Assembly (NCBI GenBank): GCA_964636325.1
Contig: CAZWRV010000012.1
Span: 1 to 64,000, forward strand
Source of the DNA: CAZWRV01 sp964636325
GTDB lineage: Bacteria; Verrucomicrobiota; Lentisphaeria; Victivallales; GWF2-50-93
Direction of reading: 5' to 3'
Length of the DNA: 64,000 nucleotides
Made by a program: the position numbers and the translations under genes. Of this stretch, positions 18,665 through 27,297 are shown one piece after another. The notes beneath the pieces were generated by a model. It had not been told where the DNA came from, did not search any database, and was given only the letters and a program-made list of their open reading frames with translations. How positions within the stretch are numbered: position 1 is the first letter of the stretch; every line of letters starts with the position of its first letter.

Positions 18665-20824
18665 TCATGGAAGTTCCTCCACGATCAGCAGTTCGCTTGC
18701 GAGGGGGCGGCTGAGCCTTATCAGGACGCCGTCGTCCAGCAGCGCCTGGCCGCCGACAACCGAGTTCTCGCCGCTGTTTTCATATTTCACGGAGTAATTT
18801 TTTCCGCGGCTTACGCCTTTCAGCCGGATCCGCCTGCAGTCTTCGGCTGTTCCGGCAAGCCTGAAGCAGCCGAGCATGCCGCGAGTCTTGTCGGCGCTGG
18901 CCAGCTCCAATATCCCCCAGCCCGATGGTTCGCGCCCGGGCAGTTCCGGAGTGTGGTGGTATATTCTGCTGTTTCGCAAATATGGCCTGATGAAGCTCTT
19001 GTATAGATCCGTGTAATGCTTGAAGCGGGCGAGGTGTTCCGGATTTGGGTTGCTTCCGAGCGGATGGATTCCCGTTAGGGTCATGTGCCCGAAGATGATT
19101 GAACGGAGCTGGAAGTCGAGGTCGCCGCGCCTGTGCCCGTCCTGGCCCACGCCCGCGTTACGGTCGACATATTCCGGCGGCAAAGCCATTGTCATGCCGT
19201 TGATGATGCGCATCGAACGCGGCGCGATCTGCCAGTCGGTGACCCAGGTGTGGTCGAAGCGGCTGACCAGGCCGATGTCGGTGCGGCCCCCTCCGCCGGC
19301 GCAGTTCTCGAGTATCAGGTCCGGGTAGCGCCTGCGGACGCGGTCGTAGACTGCATAGACGGCCTCCATGTGGCGCCAGACGCTGTTCTCGACATAGCCG
19401 TACCTCGAATTCTGCCCGCCTTCCCATAGTGCAGTGTTGTAGTCCAGCCGGAACAGGTCAAGCTCGTAGTCTTCGACTATCCTTATGATCTGCTCCTCCA
19501 TCCATTTCGCGGCCTCCGGCTTTGAAAGGTCCAGATCGCTGTTGGTGGCCTGGCCGTCCTTTTTGACGAGGAATTCCGGATGCTCCTTGTGGGCCTTGGA
19601 AAGGGTTCCGATGCGTTCGGCGTCGACCCACAGGCCGAACAGGAGGCCGTTTCTGCGCATATGGTCGCGGATCGGCTTGAATCCGTGCGGCAGACGGTTC
19701 CCGGGCTTCCAGTCGCCGACGGTGTCCCACCAGTTGCTGTCCTTGTCGGCATACCATCCGGCGTCGATGACGAAGAGCTCCGCGCCGACGGCGGCAGCGA
19801 CGTCGATCTCATGCCGCAGCGACTCTTCGCTCAGCTCGTGCTCCGTATACGACCAGTGGTTGTATACGACCAGGTTGTCGCGTTTCGGGATCGGGGGCCG
19901 GAGCACGCTGCGGCGGAGGTGGTCGTGCATGGCCTGGACCGCGTCGTCAAGGTCTCCGAAGAGGTAGCCGAGGTGGACTGCGGGCGAAGAGACCTTCTCT
20001 CCGGGGTCAAGAATCCGCATCGGGCTGGCGGACTGCGGGCCGGCCTTGAACCACAGACGCGCCGCTCCCGTAGCCTGGTCGAAGTCGCGGGTTAATTCAA
20101 CACCCCAGCTTCCGCTCCATGCGAGATGGCCTACGATAATTTCTCCGCTCTTGCCGTCGCGCACCATGAAGAAGGGCGCGCCATGGCCGGACTTCCCCAT
20201 TCGCGATTCTATCCGCAGCACCCCGTCGTCGATCCGTCTCCATTGGAAATCCCCCTCGGCGCCCCAGCGGCAGTCGGCGAAATGTCCAAGCGACCATTCC
20301 GGCGGGGTGTAGCTGTTGACGGTCTGCTGGGTCGACGGCTGCTCCAGCAGAACCCCCGACCAGGGCCACAGCTCGCAGAGAGCCGCAGATTTTTCCGATA
20401 GGTTTGTTATTTCCAGCCAGCGCTTCATCACGGGAGTGCCGTCCAGTTCCGTGTGGACTTCTACGCGGACGGGGCGGATTTCGCTTTCCAGCTTTACGAC
20501 GGCGCGGCGCTGTCCGCGCGGGCCGGAGGGAAGCTCCTTAATGCCAATAAGCTTCCATCCGAAATGCAGGGACTGCCCGTCGATCTGCAGGCCGAACGCG
20601 TGCATCGGCACGTCGTATCTGGCCTGCAGGGATTTTGCGCGGGACTCCTTTTCAATATAACCTGCCGCTTGGAAGTAGCGGCCCTGCCAGCGCGTGCTGT
20701 GAAGCACCTCGTCGTAGACTGTCATTCCTGTTCGATAGCATATGGAGGGCTCCTGCCTGTTCCGGAAAATGATGTCGGTGAAGCCGGATGTGACGCCTGG
20801 CAACTTCGACCTTTTAGTCTTCAT
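18665..20824 (-). CDS. GH36-family alpha-galactosidase-like enzyme
   Basis: 719 residues, start backed by AGGAGG. Similar end to end to the protein at 7037-9214: an N-terminal beta-sandwich, then ELFVIDAGWYADKDSNWWD, LLFGLWVDAER, LFRLDYNT (presumed nucleophile Asp), LENCAGGGGRTDIG and TWVTDWQIAPRSM (presumed acid/base Asp). No signal peptide, so cytoplasmic action on imported alpha-galactosides is likely. It starts 52 bases after the DUF6067 gene at 20877-24833, so the two probably form one operon read from the 24.9 kb divergent promoter. It seems to be a duplicate of the 7037 gene that has been separated from its original upstream element. Confidence 0.88.
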   Translation of the reverse strand: MKTKRSKLPGVTSGFTDIIFRNRQEPSICYRTGMTVYDEVLHSTRWQGRYFQAAGYIEKESRAKSLQARYDVPMHAFGLQIDGQSLHFGWKLIGIKELPSGPRGQRRAVVKLESEIRPVRVEVHTELDGTPVMKRWLEITNLSEKSAALCELWPWSGVLLEQPSTQQTVNSYTPPEWSLGHFADCRWGAEGDFQWRRIDDGVLRIESRMGKSGHGAPFFMVRDGKSGEIIVGHLAWSGSWGVELTRDFDQATGAARLWFKAGPQSASPMRILDPGEKVSSPAVHLGYLFGDLDDAVQAMHDHLRRSVLRPPIPKRDNLVVYNHWSYTEHELSEESLRHEIDVAAAVGAELFVIDAGWYADKDSNWWDTVGDWKPGNRLPHGFKPIRDHMRRNGLLFGLWVDAERIGTLSKAHKEHPEFLVKKDGQATNSDLDLSKPEAAKWMEEQIIRIVEDYELDLFRLDYNTALWEGGQNSRYGYVENSVWRHMEAVYAVYDRVRRRYPDLILENCAGGGGRTDIGLVSRFDHTWVTDWQIAPRSMRIINGMTMALPPEYVDRNAGVGQDGHRRGDLDFQLRSIIFGHMTLTGIHPLGSNPNPEHLARFKHYTDLYKSFIRPYLRNSRIYHHTPELPGREPSGWGILELASADKTRGMLGCFRLAGTAEDCRRIRLKGVSRGKNYSVKYENSGENSVVGGQALLDDGVLIRLSRPLASELLIVEELP

Positions 20825-20876
20825 GAAAAAGCCTCCTGCATTTTACTTGCTCTCCATGGCCCGTGAAAAATAATGC

Positions 20877-23800
20877 TTATAGCTGGGGATTTGGAATATC
20901 CTTGTAATCAACGGCGATTATTTCGTCGAAGATGACTCCCGGTATCGGCCATTTAACCTTGGGTTCGTTGAGGAAGAGTTCTTTTTCCCCCGTAATGGCG
21001 TTGCCGAGGATAAGTTTCGACGGTGCGCCGGAAAATTCCTTGTCCGGGATTTCGCCCAAGTTAGTCCATGTCTTTCCGTCGGTGCTGAATAAGAACCCTC
21101 CGATCCCTAAGCGCTTGGCCGTGCAAATCTTGAGCCAGACGTGCGCGGAGGCGGCCGGCCCGTTGAAGGATGCCAATTCTTTTCCTCCGGCGACGGCCCT
21201 TGCGGTTATGGTGCTCGGCCCGGAGGCCTGGTTGCCTATTCCCATCTGCAGATACTTGTCCTTGGTCCAGCAGATGATCAATGAAGACGGGCCGTCGCTG
21301 GATTTTGAATAGCATGAGGCGCGTGCCTGGACCGAGCAGTCGACAAGGTCGAAGTCGCGGACGGCGACATGCGGGAGTCCCTCCAGCCTGATGGCTCCGG
21401 GGAACCTTATGTCGGGCTTGTCCTCGGGCAGGAACTTCCATCCGGCGTCCTTGTCGGAAAAGCCGAAGACTTTCAGAGGGGGCTTTTGCTTCGGCGGGGC
21501 CAGGGCGTCGCCTTTGAGCGGCGTGAACGTCCCAGGTGCGGCGAGGAGGATCACACGGTAGTTGTGCCTGGCGACGGTGACGACGGCTTCACCTCCCCAC
21601 ATGTCTACGGGATCTCCGGTCTGCTCGTCGGTTGCGACGGCGTTTTCGGGAATGCCTAACTCCTTGGTGTCCAGGCGGATGTTCACCTGTTTCTCCACGT
21701 CCGCGAAATTCGCAACGTGTATCCTCGCCCGGCCGGGCCTCTTCCAGGATGAGGCCAGGACATCCTTTTCGTCGGGTGTGACTTTGACGGGTTTCCTGAC
21801 GTCCCAGAACGGCATGAACACGCAGTCGGCCTCGTCTACGCCGAAATTGTAGTCGAGTCCGGCGACCTTCCACGATCCCTTGTATAGCTGGTCGGGCTTG
21901 TCGATGTTGAAGAGGGAGAGCACGGCCGTGGTCGGATCGCGCTTCCAAGAATAAAGATACGACGGCATCACGCCCCACTGGCTGCCGAGCGTAATTCGCA
22001 GATTCGCCATTCCGGTTCTGTTCGCCCAGCGGTCGACGAAGTCCGGATCCTTGATCGAGGAGTCGGGATAGCCGCCGTTCTCGCCGTCCATCCACCAGTC
22101 GGAGAAGCCGAGGTAGCTTACTGCGGGGCAGTCGGTGATGTGGCAGTTCATTACGGGCGGCTTCGAATACTGCAGCCAGAGTGCACGCTCGCGCTTCATG
22201 AACTCGCGGTCAGCCATAACCCAGTAGCCGGCGCGCAGATTGCCTTCGTCGTCGATCCATCCGGAACCATTTGCAAGTCCCGGCCAGGCGACCGGATACG
22301 TGTTGTCATGATAGCAGCCCTTGAGGCCGGCCTTGTCGGCCCACTGCTTGTATGCCCACAGTATGAAGTCGATCCTCGCCTTGTTCTTGAATCCTGCGAG
22401 CGGCGCGGGGAAATACCATTCCGCCGAGAAGTCTTTAACCATCTGGCCGTAAATCGGATCGGATTCGGAAATCCTGTCGGAGTTGAAACAAAAGTAGCGC
22501 CACCATTTCTTCTCCTTTCTGGCATCTTCATCTACGAACCAGGGATTTTCCTCCGCAGACCTTTTCCTTTCAAGGTCAAAACATCCGTCATATATCAGCG
22601 GCTTGTCAAAGAATCCCCAGCCGTACCAGCCGGACTTCTTCCAGCTTCCGCCGGGAAGGCGCGGCTTCACCGGCGTCGCCTGGATGCTGAAGACCGTCTC
22701 AATAGGCCTTTTCAGCTCCCCCGGCCTGTTGAGAAGATGGATTCTGAATGATGTCTTATCCCCCTTCCTCAGCACGTCGAGGCAGGGCTTTTCGAAGTCG
22801 AGCACCCAGCTCCTGTCGTTGTCGGCCATCCAGGCGATACCACGGTCGTCGTCGCCGATCCAGGCCACCGGCAGGAAATTGCCCTTGACGATCTGGTTGT
22901 GCGCAGCGGACCTCGAATCCCATAGCACGCCCTGCCGCCCGTCCTCGAAGTCCGCGAAGGTGTGGTTCGTCCTCATTGACTCGCCGACGGAGAAGAAGAG
23001 CCTTGCTATATCTGTGGGCATCGGTATTTCGACCCTCAGCGAATCAAGGGTCACGGCTCCTTCGGGGATGATTTTTAGGTGAACCTTGTAGAAGCCGTCG
23101 AACTCAAGTCCGCCTTTGACCTCGGCCTTGAGCCCCTGCGCAGCCGAGGAGCCGGAGACTTCAATCATTGTTTCATTGACGAATCTTACGGCCTTTTCTC
23201 CGTCATTCCAATGTAGTGCTGTTCCGCCCTTCTCGGCCACAATCTGCACCGGCTCGGCAAGAACGTCTCGGACGGCCTCGCCCCTGCTCGGTTCAGGCTG
23301 GAGCGTCCTGATGCTTGCGGGCAGGCCAAGCCCGGTGAACTTGTATTCCCGCCCCCAGCATTTCGCCGTCTCGCCCTCGAGCGACATGGGGGGCCAGGGA
23401 TCCATGACCTTTCCGCCGATTCCAATCGAATTATTCTCCCACTCGTATATTTTGCGGACAACCTTTGCAGTCTGCTCGTCCCCGATCTTTTCCCCAGTCT
23501 CGGAGTTCGCCGCGTTGAACTTCACAATATATGTTCCGGCTTCGAGCCTGCCGACGTCGAGTATCAGTTGGCCGAAGTCGAACGAGAATTTCTCAATGAC
23601 GCCTTTTGCCAGGACGCCTCCGCCCCCTTCACGGACGACCGACACATTCACCTTGAACTTCCCGTGGTCACCGGGAAGGTTGATTATGTCGGCGCTCGCG
23701 ACTATCCGCCCGTAGCTGGGAACCATGCTCGCATTGCACACGAAGGGCTTGATTTCCGGCCTCGGATATTTCCATGGCGGATTGCCGGTAGTGAACGCAT

Positions 23801-24833
23801 AGGTCCTGAAGAATATCTGTGAACCCGTTTCATCCTCTATCATATAATAGGCCTTGCCCGACTTCACCGACGAAATGTCCTTGTTCCAGCTGAAGTTCGC
23901 TTCGCCTCCGGCGGGGACTTCCAGGACGGCCTTCTCCGCGAAGTCCGCAGAATCTAGCTTCTGTCCGTCCTTGCCGACCGCATCCTTGATTTGGAAGGTC
24001 GCCGCATATTTCCCCGCCTTTCCGGAGGACTTCATCCTCAGCTTCGGATTGCCCTTAAACTTCTCGAATTCGCCGAAGGAAAGCCATTGGACGGCCGGGG
24101 CGTCGGCCTGGAACTTCACCTTCACACCCTTGCCGCTCTGGATTCCGGCGAAGGCGGCGCAGTATCCGGAGGCGCCGCTGCATCCGAAACCTCCGTCGCG
24201 CTCGAAGTCTATGTCGAAGCCGCGTCCGTCGGCCGTATTTTTTATCAGGAGGTCCGAGAGCCTTGGTGCTATCTGTATCAGCCACCGGCCGGGAATGAAA
24301 TTGTTCTTTAGCCGCCAGTCGATGCTGAAGCCGGAGACGTCGCTTATGCCGATCTGCGGCGTCTGCTTCGTGTCGAATACGACCCCGCGCGGATTTCCCG
24401 CGAACTGTATGAAGCTAAGAAGGTCGCTGGGGCCGCGCTCCGGCATTATGTAAAGCTCCATCACGTTGTCCGCGCAGATTCCGGGATGGTCGGGTATCGC
24501 GGCGTCCATCTTCGGACGCTCTCCCTCCGCCATCGGATTGTCATATGCAAGATAGAGCCGCTCCAAGTCCCTCTTTATATATATGATCGGAGAGTTCGGG
24601 CACGGCGTCATCCCCTGGGCATAGAAGACGAAGTTGCCGCCGAGGACTACGGCATCGTCGTAGTTTTCCAGGCTTATGGCCCCGTCCGGAGGAACGGGCT
24701 TCTTCGACAACGGCAGCGTGATCAGAGCCTGCGGATCGGCCGGAACGGGGCTCCGGTCGGCGGAAAACAGCGTGATCTCGGAAAGCATTACGGAAAGAAG
24801 AACCGCCGAAAGGAAGCAAAGCCTGGTTTTCAT
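20877..24833 (-). CDS. Secreted DUF6067 (GH123_N-type) protein with CBM9/DOMON-like N-terminus
   Basis: 1318 residues, third paralogue of the set. A signal peptide (MKTRLCFLSAVLLSVMLSEI) and an AGGAG ribosome site are present. Residues about 35-270 are a CBM9/DOMON-like domain (PVPPDGAISLENYDDAVVLG, IYIKRDLERLYLAYDNP). The centre has the DUF6067 hallmark (NNSIGIGGKVMDPWPP, CWGREYKFTGLGLPAS) and the shared barrel motifs GWGFFDKPLIYDGCFD, GLKGCYHDNTYPVAWPG and ITDCPAVSYLGFSDWWMDG. The conserved Asp in the HDNT motif and the DG(E)N motif are candidates for catalysis (inference). A C-terminal beta-sandwich follows. It is the first gene leftward from the GntR-type regulator and is probably its target. 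Confidence 0.82.
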   Translation of the reverse strand: MKTRLCFLSAVLLSVMLSEITLFSADRSPVPADPQALITLPLSKKPVPPDGAISLENYDDAVVLGGNFVFYAQGMTPCPNSPIIYIKRDLERLYLAYDNPMAEGERPKMDAAIPDHPGICADNVMELYIMPERGPSDLLSFIQFAGNPRGVVFDTKQTPQIGISDVSGFSIDWRLKNNFIPGRWLIQIAPRLSDLLIKNTADGRGFDIDFERDGGFGCSGASGYCAAFAGIQSGKGVKVKFQADAPAVQWLSFGEFEKFKGNPKLRMKSSGKAGKYAATFQIKDAVGKDGQKLDSADFAEKAVLEVPAGGEANFSWNKDISSVKSGKAYYMIEDETGSQIFFRTYAFTTGNPPWKYPRPEIKPFVCNASMVPSYGRIVASADIINLPGDHGKFKVNVSVVREGGGGVLAKGVIEKFSFDFGQLILDVGRLEAGTYIVKFNAANSETGEKIGDEQTAKVVRKIYEWENNSIGIGGKVMDPWPPMSLEGETAKCWGREYKFTGLGLPASIRTLQPEPSRGEAVRDVLAEPVQIVAEKGGTALHWNDGEKAVRFVNETMIEVSGSSAAQGLKAEVKGGLEFDGFYKVHLKIIPEGAVTLDSLRVEIPMPTDIARLFFSVGESMRTNHTFADFEDGRQGVLWDSRSAAHNQIVKGNFLPVAWIGDDDRGIAWMADNDRSWVLDFEKPCLDVLRKGDKTSFRIHLLNRPGELKRPIETVFSIQATPVKPRLPGGSWKKSGWYGWGFFDKPLIYDGCFDLERKRSAEENPWFVDEDARKEKKWWRYFCFNSDRISESDPIYGQMVKDFSAEWYFPAPLAGFKNKARIDFILWAYKQWADKAGLKGCYHDNTYPVAWPGLANGSGWIDDEGNLRAGYWVMADREFMKRERALWLQYSKPPVMNCHITDCPAVSYLGFSDWWMDGENGGYPDSSIKDPDFVDRWANRTGMANLRITLGSQWGVMPSYLYSWKRDPTTAVLSLFNIDKPDQLYKGSWKVAGLDYNFGVDEADCVFMPFWDVRKPVKVTPDEKDVLASSWKRPGRARIHVANFADVEKQVNIRLDTKELGIPENAVATDEQTGDPVDMWGGEAVVTVARHNYRVILLAAPGTFTPLKGDALAPPKQKPPLKVFGFSDKDAGWKFLPEDKPDIRFPGAIRLEGLPHVAVRDFDLVDCSVQARASCYSKSSDGPSSLIICWTKDKYLQMGIGNQASGPSTITARAVAGGKELASFNGPAASAHVWLKICTAKRLGIGGFLFSTDGKTWTNLGEIPDKEFSGAPSKLILGNAITGEKELFLNEPKVKWPIPGVIFDEIIAVDYKDIPNPQL

Positions 24834-24912
24834 GGGATGGCTCCTCGTTTAATGCGCCGGATGCAGTCTTGCCCTTGCGCATACGTTAGCTCATGCGTCT
24901 GTATTGTCAATG

Positions 24913-24932
24913 ATTGTAGTAATAAATATAGA
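24913..24932. promoter_or_regulatory. 20-base direct repeat 1 (candidate GntR operator)
   Basis: ATTGTAGTAATAAATATAGA. It recurs with two changes at 25006-25025, 93 bases away, in the divergent gap between the DUF6067 gene (start 24833) and the GntR-type regulator (start 25039). The placement on both sides of the AT-rich centre suggests binding by the adjacent regulator. The gap also holds TCATTGAC in inverted orientation at both ends. Confidence 0.45.
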
Positions 24933-24986
24933 AGAATTTATTTATGATGCATGGCTTGATTTTATATACATTATAATATATTATCA

Positions 24987-25015
24987 TTGACGTTAAATAT
25001 TAATAATTGTAGTAT
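24987..25015 (+). promoter_or_regulatory. Candidate promoter of the GntR-type regulator
   Basis: TTGACG at 24987-24992, a 17-base spacer and TAGTAT at 25010-25015. This predicts a start near 25022 and a very short leader to the ATG at 25039. Repeat 2 (25006-25025) covers the -10 box, which would suit autorepression. It is a consensus-type match by eye only. Confidence 0.4.
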
Positions 25016-25025
25016 TAAATGTAGA
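25006..25025. promoter_or_regulatory. 20-base direct repeat 2 (candidate GntR operator)
   Basis: ATTGTAGTATTAAATGTAGA, 18 of 20 bases identical to repeat 1 at 24913-24932. It overlaps the -10 region of the proposed regulator promoter and ends 13 bases before the regulator's start codon. Confidence 0.45.
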
Positions 25026-25038
25026 TTGAGATCAAAAT

Positions 25039-26508
25039 ATGCAAGGGCGCGTTGCCAGGAAAGGCGGGGCGGGCAGGAGGCGCAGCCCCAGGGACTTTGA
25101 GATCGCCGATGAGATAAGGGGAAGGATATTGGACGGGCGGCTGTCGGAGGGCGGTATGCTGCCGCCGTATCCGGTGCTCCTCAAGGAGTTCGGCGTAGGC
25201 CAGTCGGTTCTGCTCAGGGCGCTTGAAGTCCTTGAGGGGGAGAGAATTATAGAGCGGAGGCGGCGGAGCGGATGCTTCATCTCGGAGGGCGCGGTCCCAA
25301 TCATCCGTGAGAGGCGCAGGAGCGCTTCCGTGCTCGAATTCGGCTCGGCTTCGCCGGACGGCCTGTCGATACTCGACGCAAGCGCCTTCAGCGTAAGAAG
25401 GCATGTCTCCGTGTTCATCTCCGACTCCTGTCCCGAAAAGATAGCGAGATGGAAGAAGGTCATTGAAGGATACTGCACCTCCAGGAGCGGAGTCAGAATA
25501 AGATTGAAATATCCTCTGGATGGCGAGTACGATCCGAGCACGGATCTCAGGAGCTTCGACATTGTCCACGGGACTCCGTTCCTGCTCAGGCACATCGGCG
25601 AGGAGCGCATGGTCGAAATCTCGGATCTCGCGGCAGTGGACCTACCAGCAAACCGGCTCATCCCTCCTTTCCAGGAGCAGGTCTGCGCCGAAAAGCCGCT
25701 TAGGGCAATCCCTTTCTCGCTCATCCCTGCTCTCTTCGCGGTCAACGAGACGCTCGAGAAAAATATGGAGCTTCCGCGTCCGGAAACAGCGAAGTCGTAC
25801 GCCGATCTCCTATGCATGGTCCGCGACGCGTACAGGCAGGGTGTCCTCAATGCGGACAACACCTATGGGCTGGGCTCCCTGGTATTCATGCTTCTCTGCG
25901 ACAAGGCCATTTCGCTGGACGGTTCCGGAAGATACGGCTTGGACTTGGCGAGGTTCAGGAAAGCCGCCGATGCGTTCGTCTCGCTGTGCGCGACCAGGAA
26001 GCCGGAGAACGAAAGGCTGGACGCCAAGACATGGCTGTCCTGCGTCTTCACGTTCCAGGTCGAAAGGCTCAAGCAGCAGAAGGAGACGGCCTGGCGCTTT
26101 TTCCTGCCGCCGACAGTTCCCGGCGGATCATACTACGCCAATTCGCTGATGCTTGGAATAAGGAAGGACAGCCCATGCCTCTTGGAAAGCATGTCGCTTG
26201 CGAAGCATCTCTGCTCTGAGGAGAGCCAGCGCCATCTCTGCGGCGGAGGGGACTGCATATCCATGCGGTCGGCGCTTCTGGGCGAGGAGGGCGGCACAGC
26301 GTTTCCTGGAATCAGCATGAAATCCATCGGTAAAATGCTCCGTTCGATTTCACTGTCCACGCTTGACTCGCCGGACAACGCGCAGCTCCTCACAGGCCTT
26401 TACGAGCTCGGCATGCAGGCGCAGCATGAGACGATGACCGCCGACGAGATGGCCGCCAGGGCCGAGGTGATCTACAAGGTTCTTCCGCCGTCGATCCACG
26501 GACGATAG
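25039..26508 (+). CDS. GntR-type HTH regulator fused to a solute-binding-protein-like domain
   Basis: 489 residues. Residues about 18-90 form a GntR winged helix (ADEIRGRILDGRLSEGGMLP, GQSVLLRALEVLEGERIIER, GCFISEG). From about 120 on, the sequence reads like a family-1 extracellular sugar-binding protein without a signal peptide: KKVIEGYCTSRSGVRIRLKY, FDIVHGTPFLLRH, IPFSLIPALFAVNETLEKNM, and a late FFLPPTVPGGSYYANSLMLG with helical C-terminus. The usual GntR sugar sensors (UTRA, FCD) or LacI-type domains are absent. I infer a cytoplasmic sugar sensor built from a binding-protein fold that controls the divergent DUF6067/GH36 operon and itself. The ribosome site is weak. Confidence 0.75.
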   Translation: MQGRVARKGGAGRRRSPRDFEIADEIRGRILDGRLSEGGMLPPYPVLLKEFGVGQSVLLRALEVLEGERIIERRRRSGCFISEGAVPIIRERRRSASVLEFGSASPDGLSILDASAFSVRRHVSVFISDSCPEKIARWKKVIEGYCTSRSGVRIRLKYPLDGEYDPSTDLRSFDIVHGTPFLLRHIGEERMVEISDLAAVDLPANRLIPPFQEQVCAEKPLRAIPFSLIPALFAVNETLEKNMELPRPETAKSYADLLCMVRDAYRQGVLNADNTYGLGSLVFMLLCDKAISLDGSGRYGLDLARFRKAADAFVSLCATRKPENERLDAKTWLSCVFTFQVERLKQQKETAWRFFLPPTVPGGSYYANSLMLGIRKDSPCLLESMSLAKHLCSEESQRHLCGGGDCISMRSALLGEEGGTAFPGISMKSIGKMLRSISLSTLDSPDNAQLLTGLYELGMQAQHETMTADEMAARAEVIYKVLPPSIHGR

Positions 26509-26603
26509 GATGAATGGAGGCTTCTATGCTTGGGCGCGCGCCGGGGAAAGCATCCAGGTTTCATTCCTCTCGGGAGTGGCATTCGCGGACGCCGGTTGCC
26601 GCA

Positions 26604-26990
26604 TTACAAGATTCCATTTATGAAGTTCTTCCGATATCTGCCTGTAGATATCCCGGTCTTCTGCTTGAACTTGCGGCAGAAATAGGCGGTGTCCCCGATG
26701 TTCAGCCTTAAGGCTATCTCCATGATCTTTCTGCTGTTGTAGTCCTCGGGCTTCTGCCCCTGTGAAAACAGCACCTCGCATATCGCTTGAAGGCACAGCA
26801 TTGTCATGCACGGATTCGGGGCGCAGTATTTCTGGCCGTCGACAATCCAGATTGTCGGATCTTTGCCGGACAGGCGGAGCCCGAAAGTGATGTTGTAGTG
26901 TACCCCTCCAGGCTTGTTGGTACAGTAGGGAATGTAGTTTATCCACTGCAGCTTGACTGGATCAATCGTACGGCTAAGTTTATGGGAGAA
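26604..26990 (-). pseudogene. Remnant of an AraC-family regulator
   Basis: The C-terminal part IMEIALRLNIGDTAYFCRKF and QKTGISTGRYRKNF is the second helix-turn-helix of an AraC-type DNA-binding domain. Ahead of it, HYNITFGLRLSGKDPTIWIV resembles the N-terminal cupin-like sensor of such regulators. The middle of the protein (rest of the sensor and the first HTH) is missing and no sensible start exists; the open frame runs on into unrelated sequence up to 27131. The 5' end abuts the ATPase remnant at 27008. It probably once controlled the neighbouring glycosidase-like gene. Confidence 0.6.
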
Positions 26991-27007
26991 GAACAAGGAG
27001 AGCCGGC

Positions 27008-27290
27008 ATGAAGCGCCAATCAATGCTGCAACTCGGCAAATGGAAGAACTCGCCAAGGCGGAAGCCCCTGGTAATGCGCGGCATAAGGCAATGCGGCAAA
27101 ACCTGGCTTCTAAAGGAGTTTGGACGTTCATCCTAAAAAGCTTTCAGGTCGGCAAGGTGAACTTTTTGGATCTGCACCCGATCTCCTTCTCGGAATTCGT
27201 CTCCGCGCTTGACACCGGGCTGCACGAATATGTCAAAAGCATCTCTGATCTGTCCCCGATACCGGACGCCATCGCCGAAGGAAAAAAAGG
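27008..27290 (+). pseudogene. Remnant of a DUF4143-type AAA ATPase
   Basis: The first piece (from ATG 27008) reads MKRQSMLQLGKW, then LVMRGIRQCGKTWLLKEFG with a Walker A motif, and stops soon after. A second piece in another frame reads GKVNFLDLHPISFSEFVSAL, the conserved stretch that follows Walker B in DUF4143 ATPases. Around 60-80 residues between them are missing, so an internal deletion plus frameshift killed the gene. The second piece is in frame with, and directly upstream of, the next gene, which makes that gene look falsely long. Confidence 0.65.
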
Positions 27291-27297
27291 AGGATAT

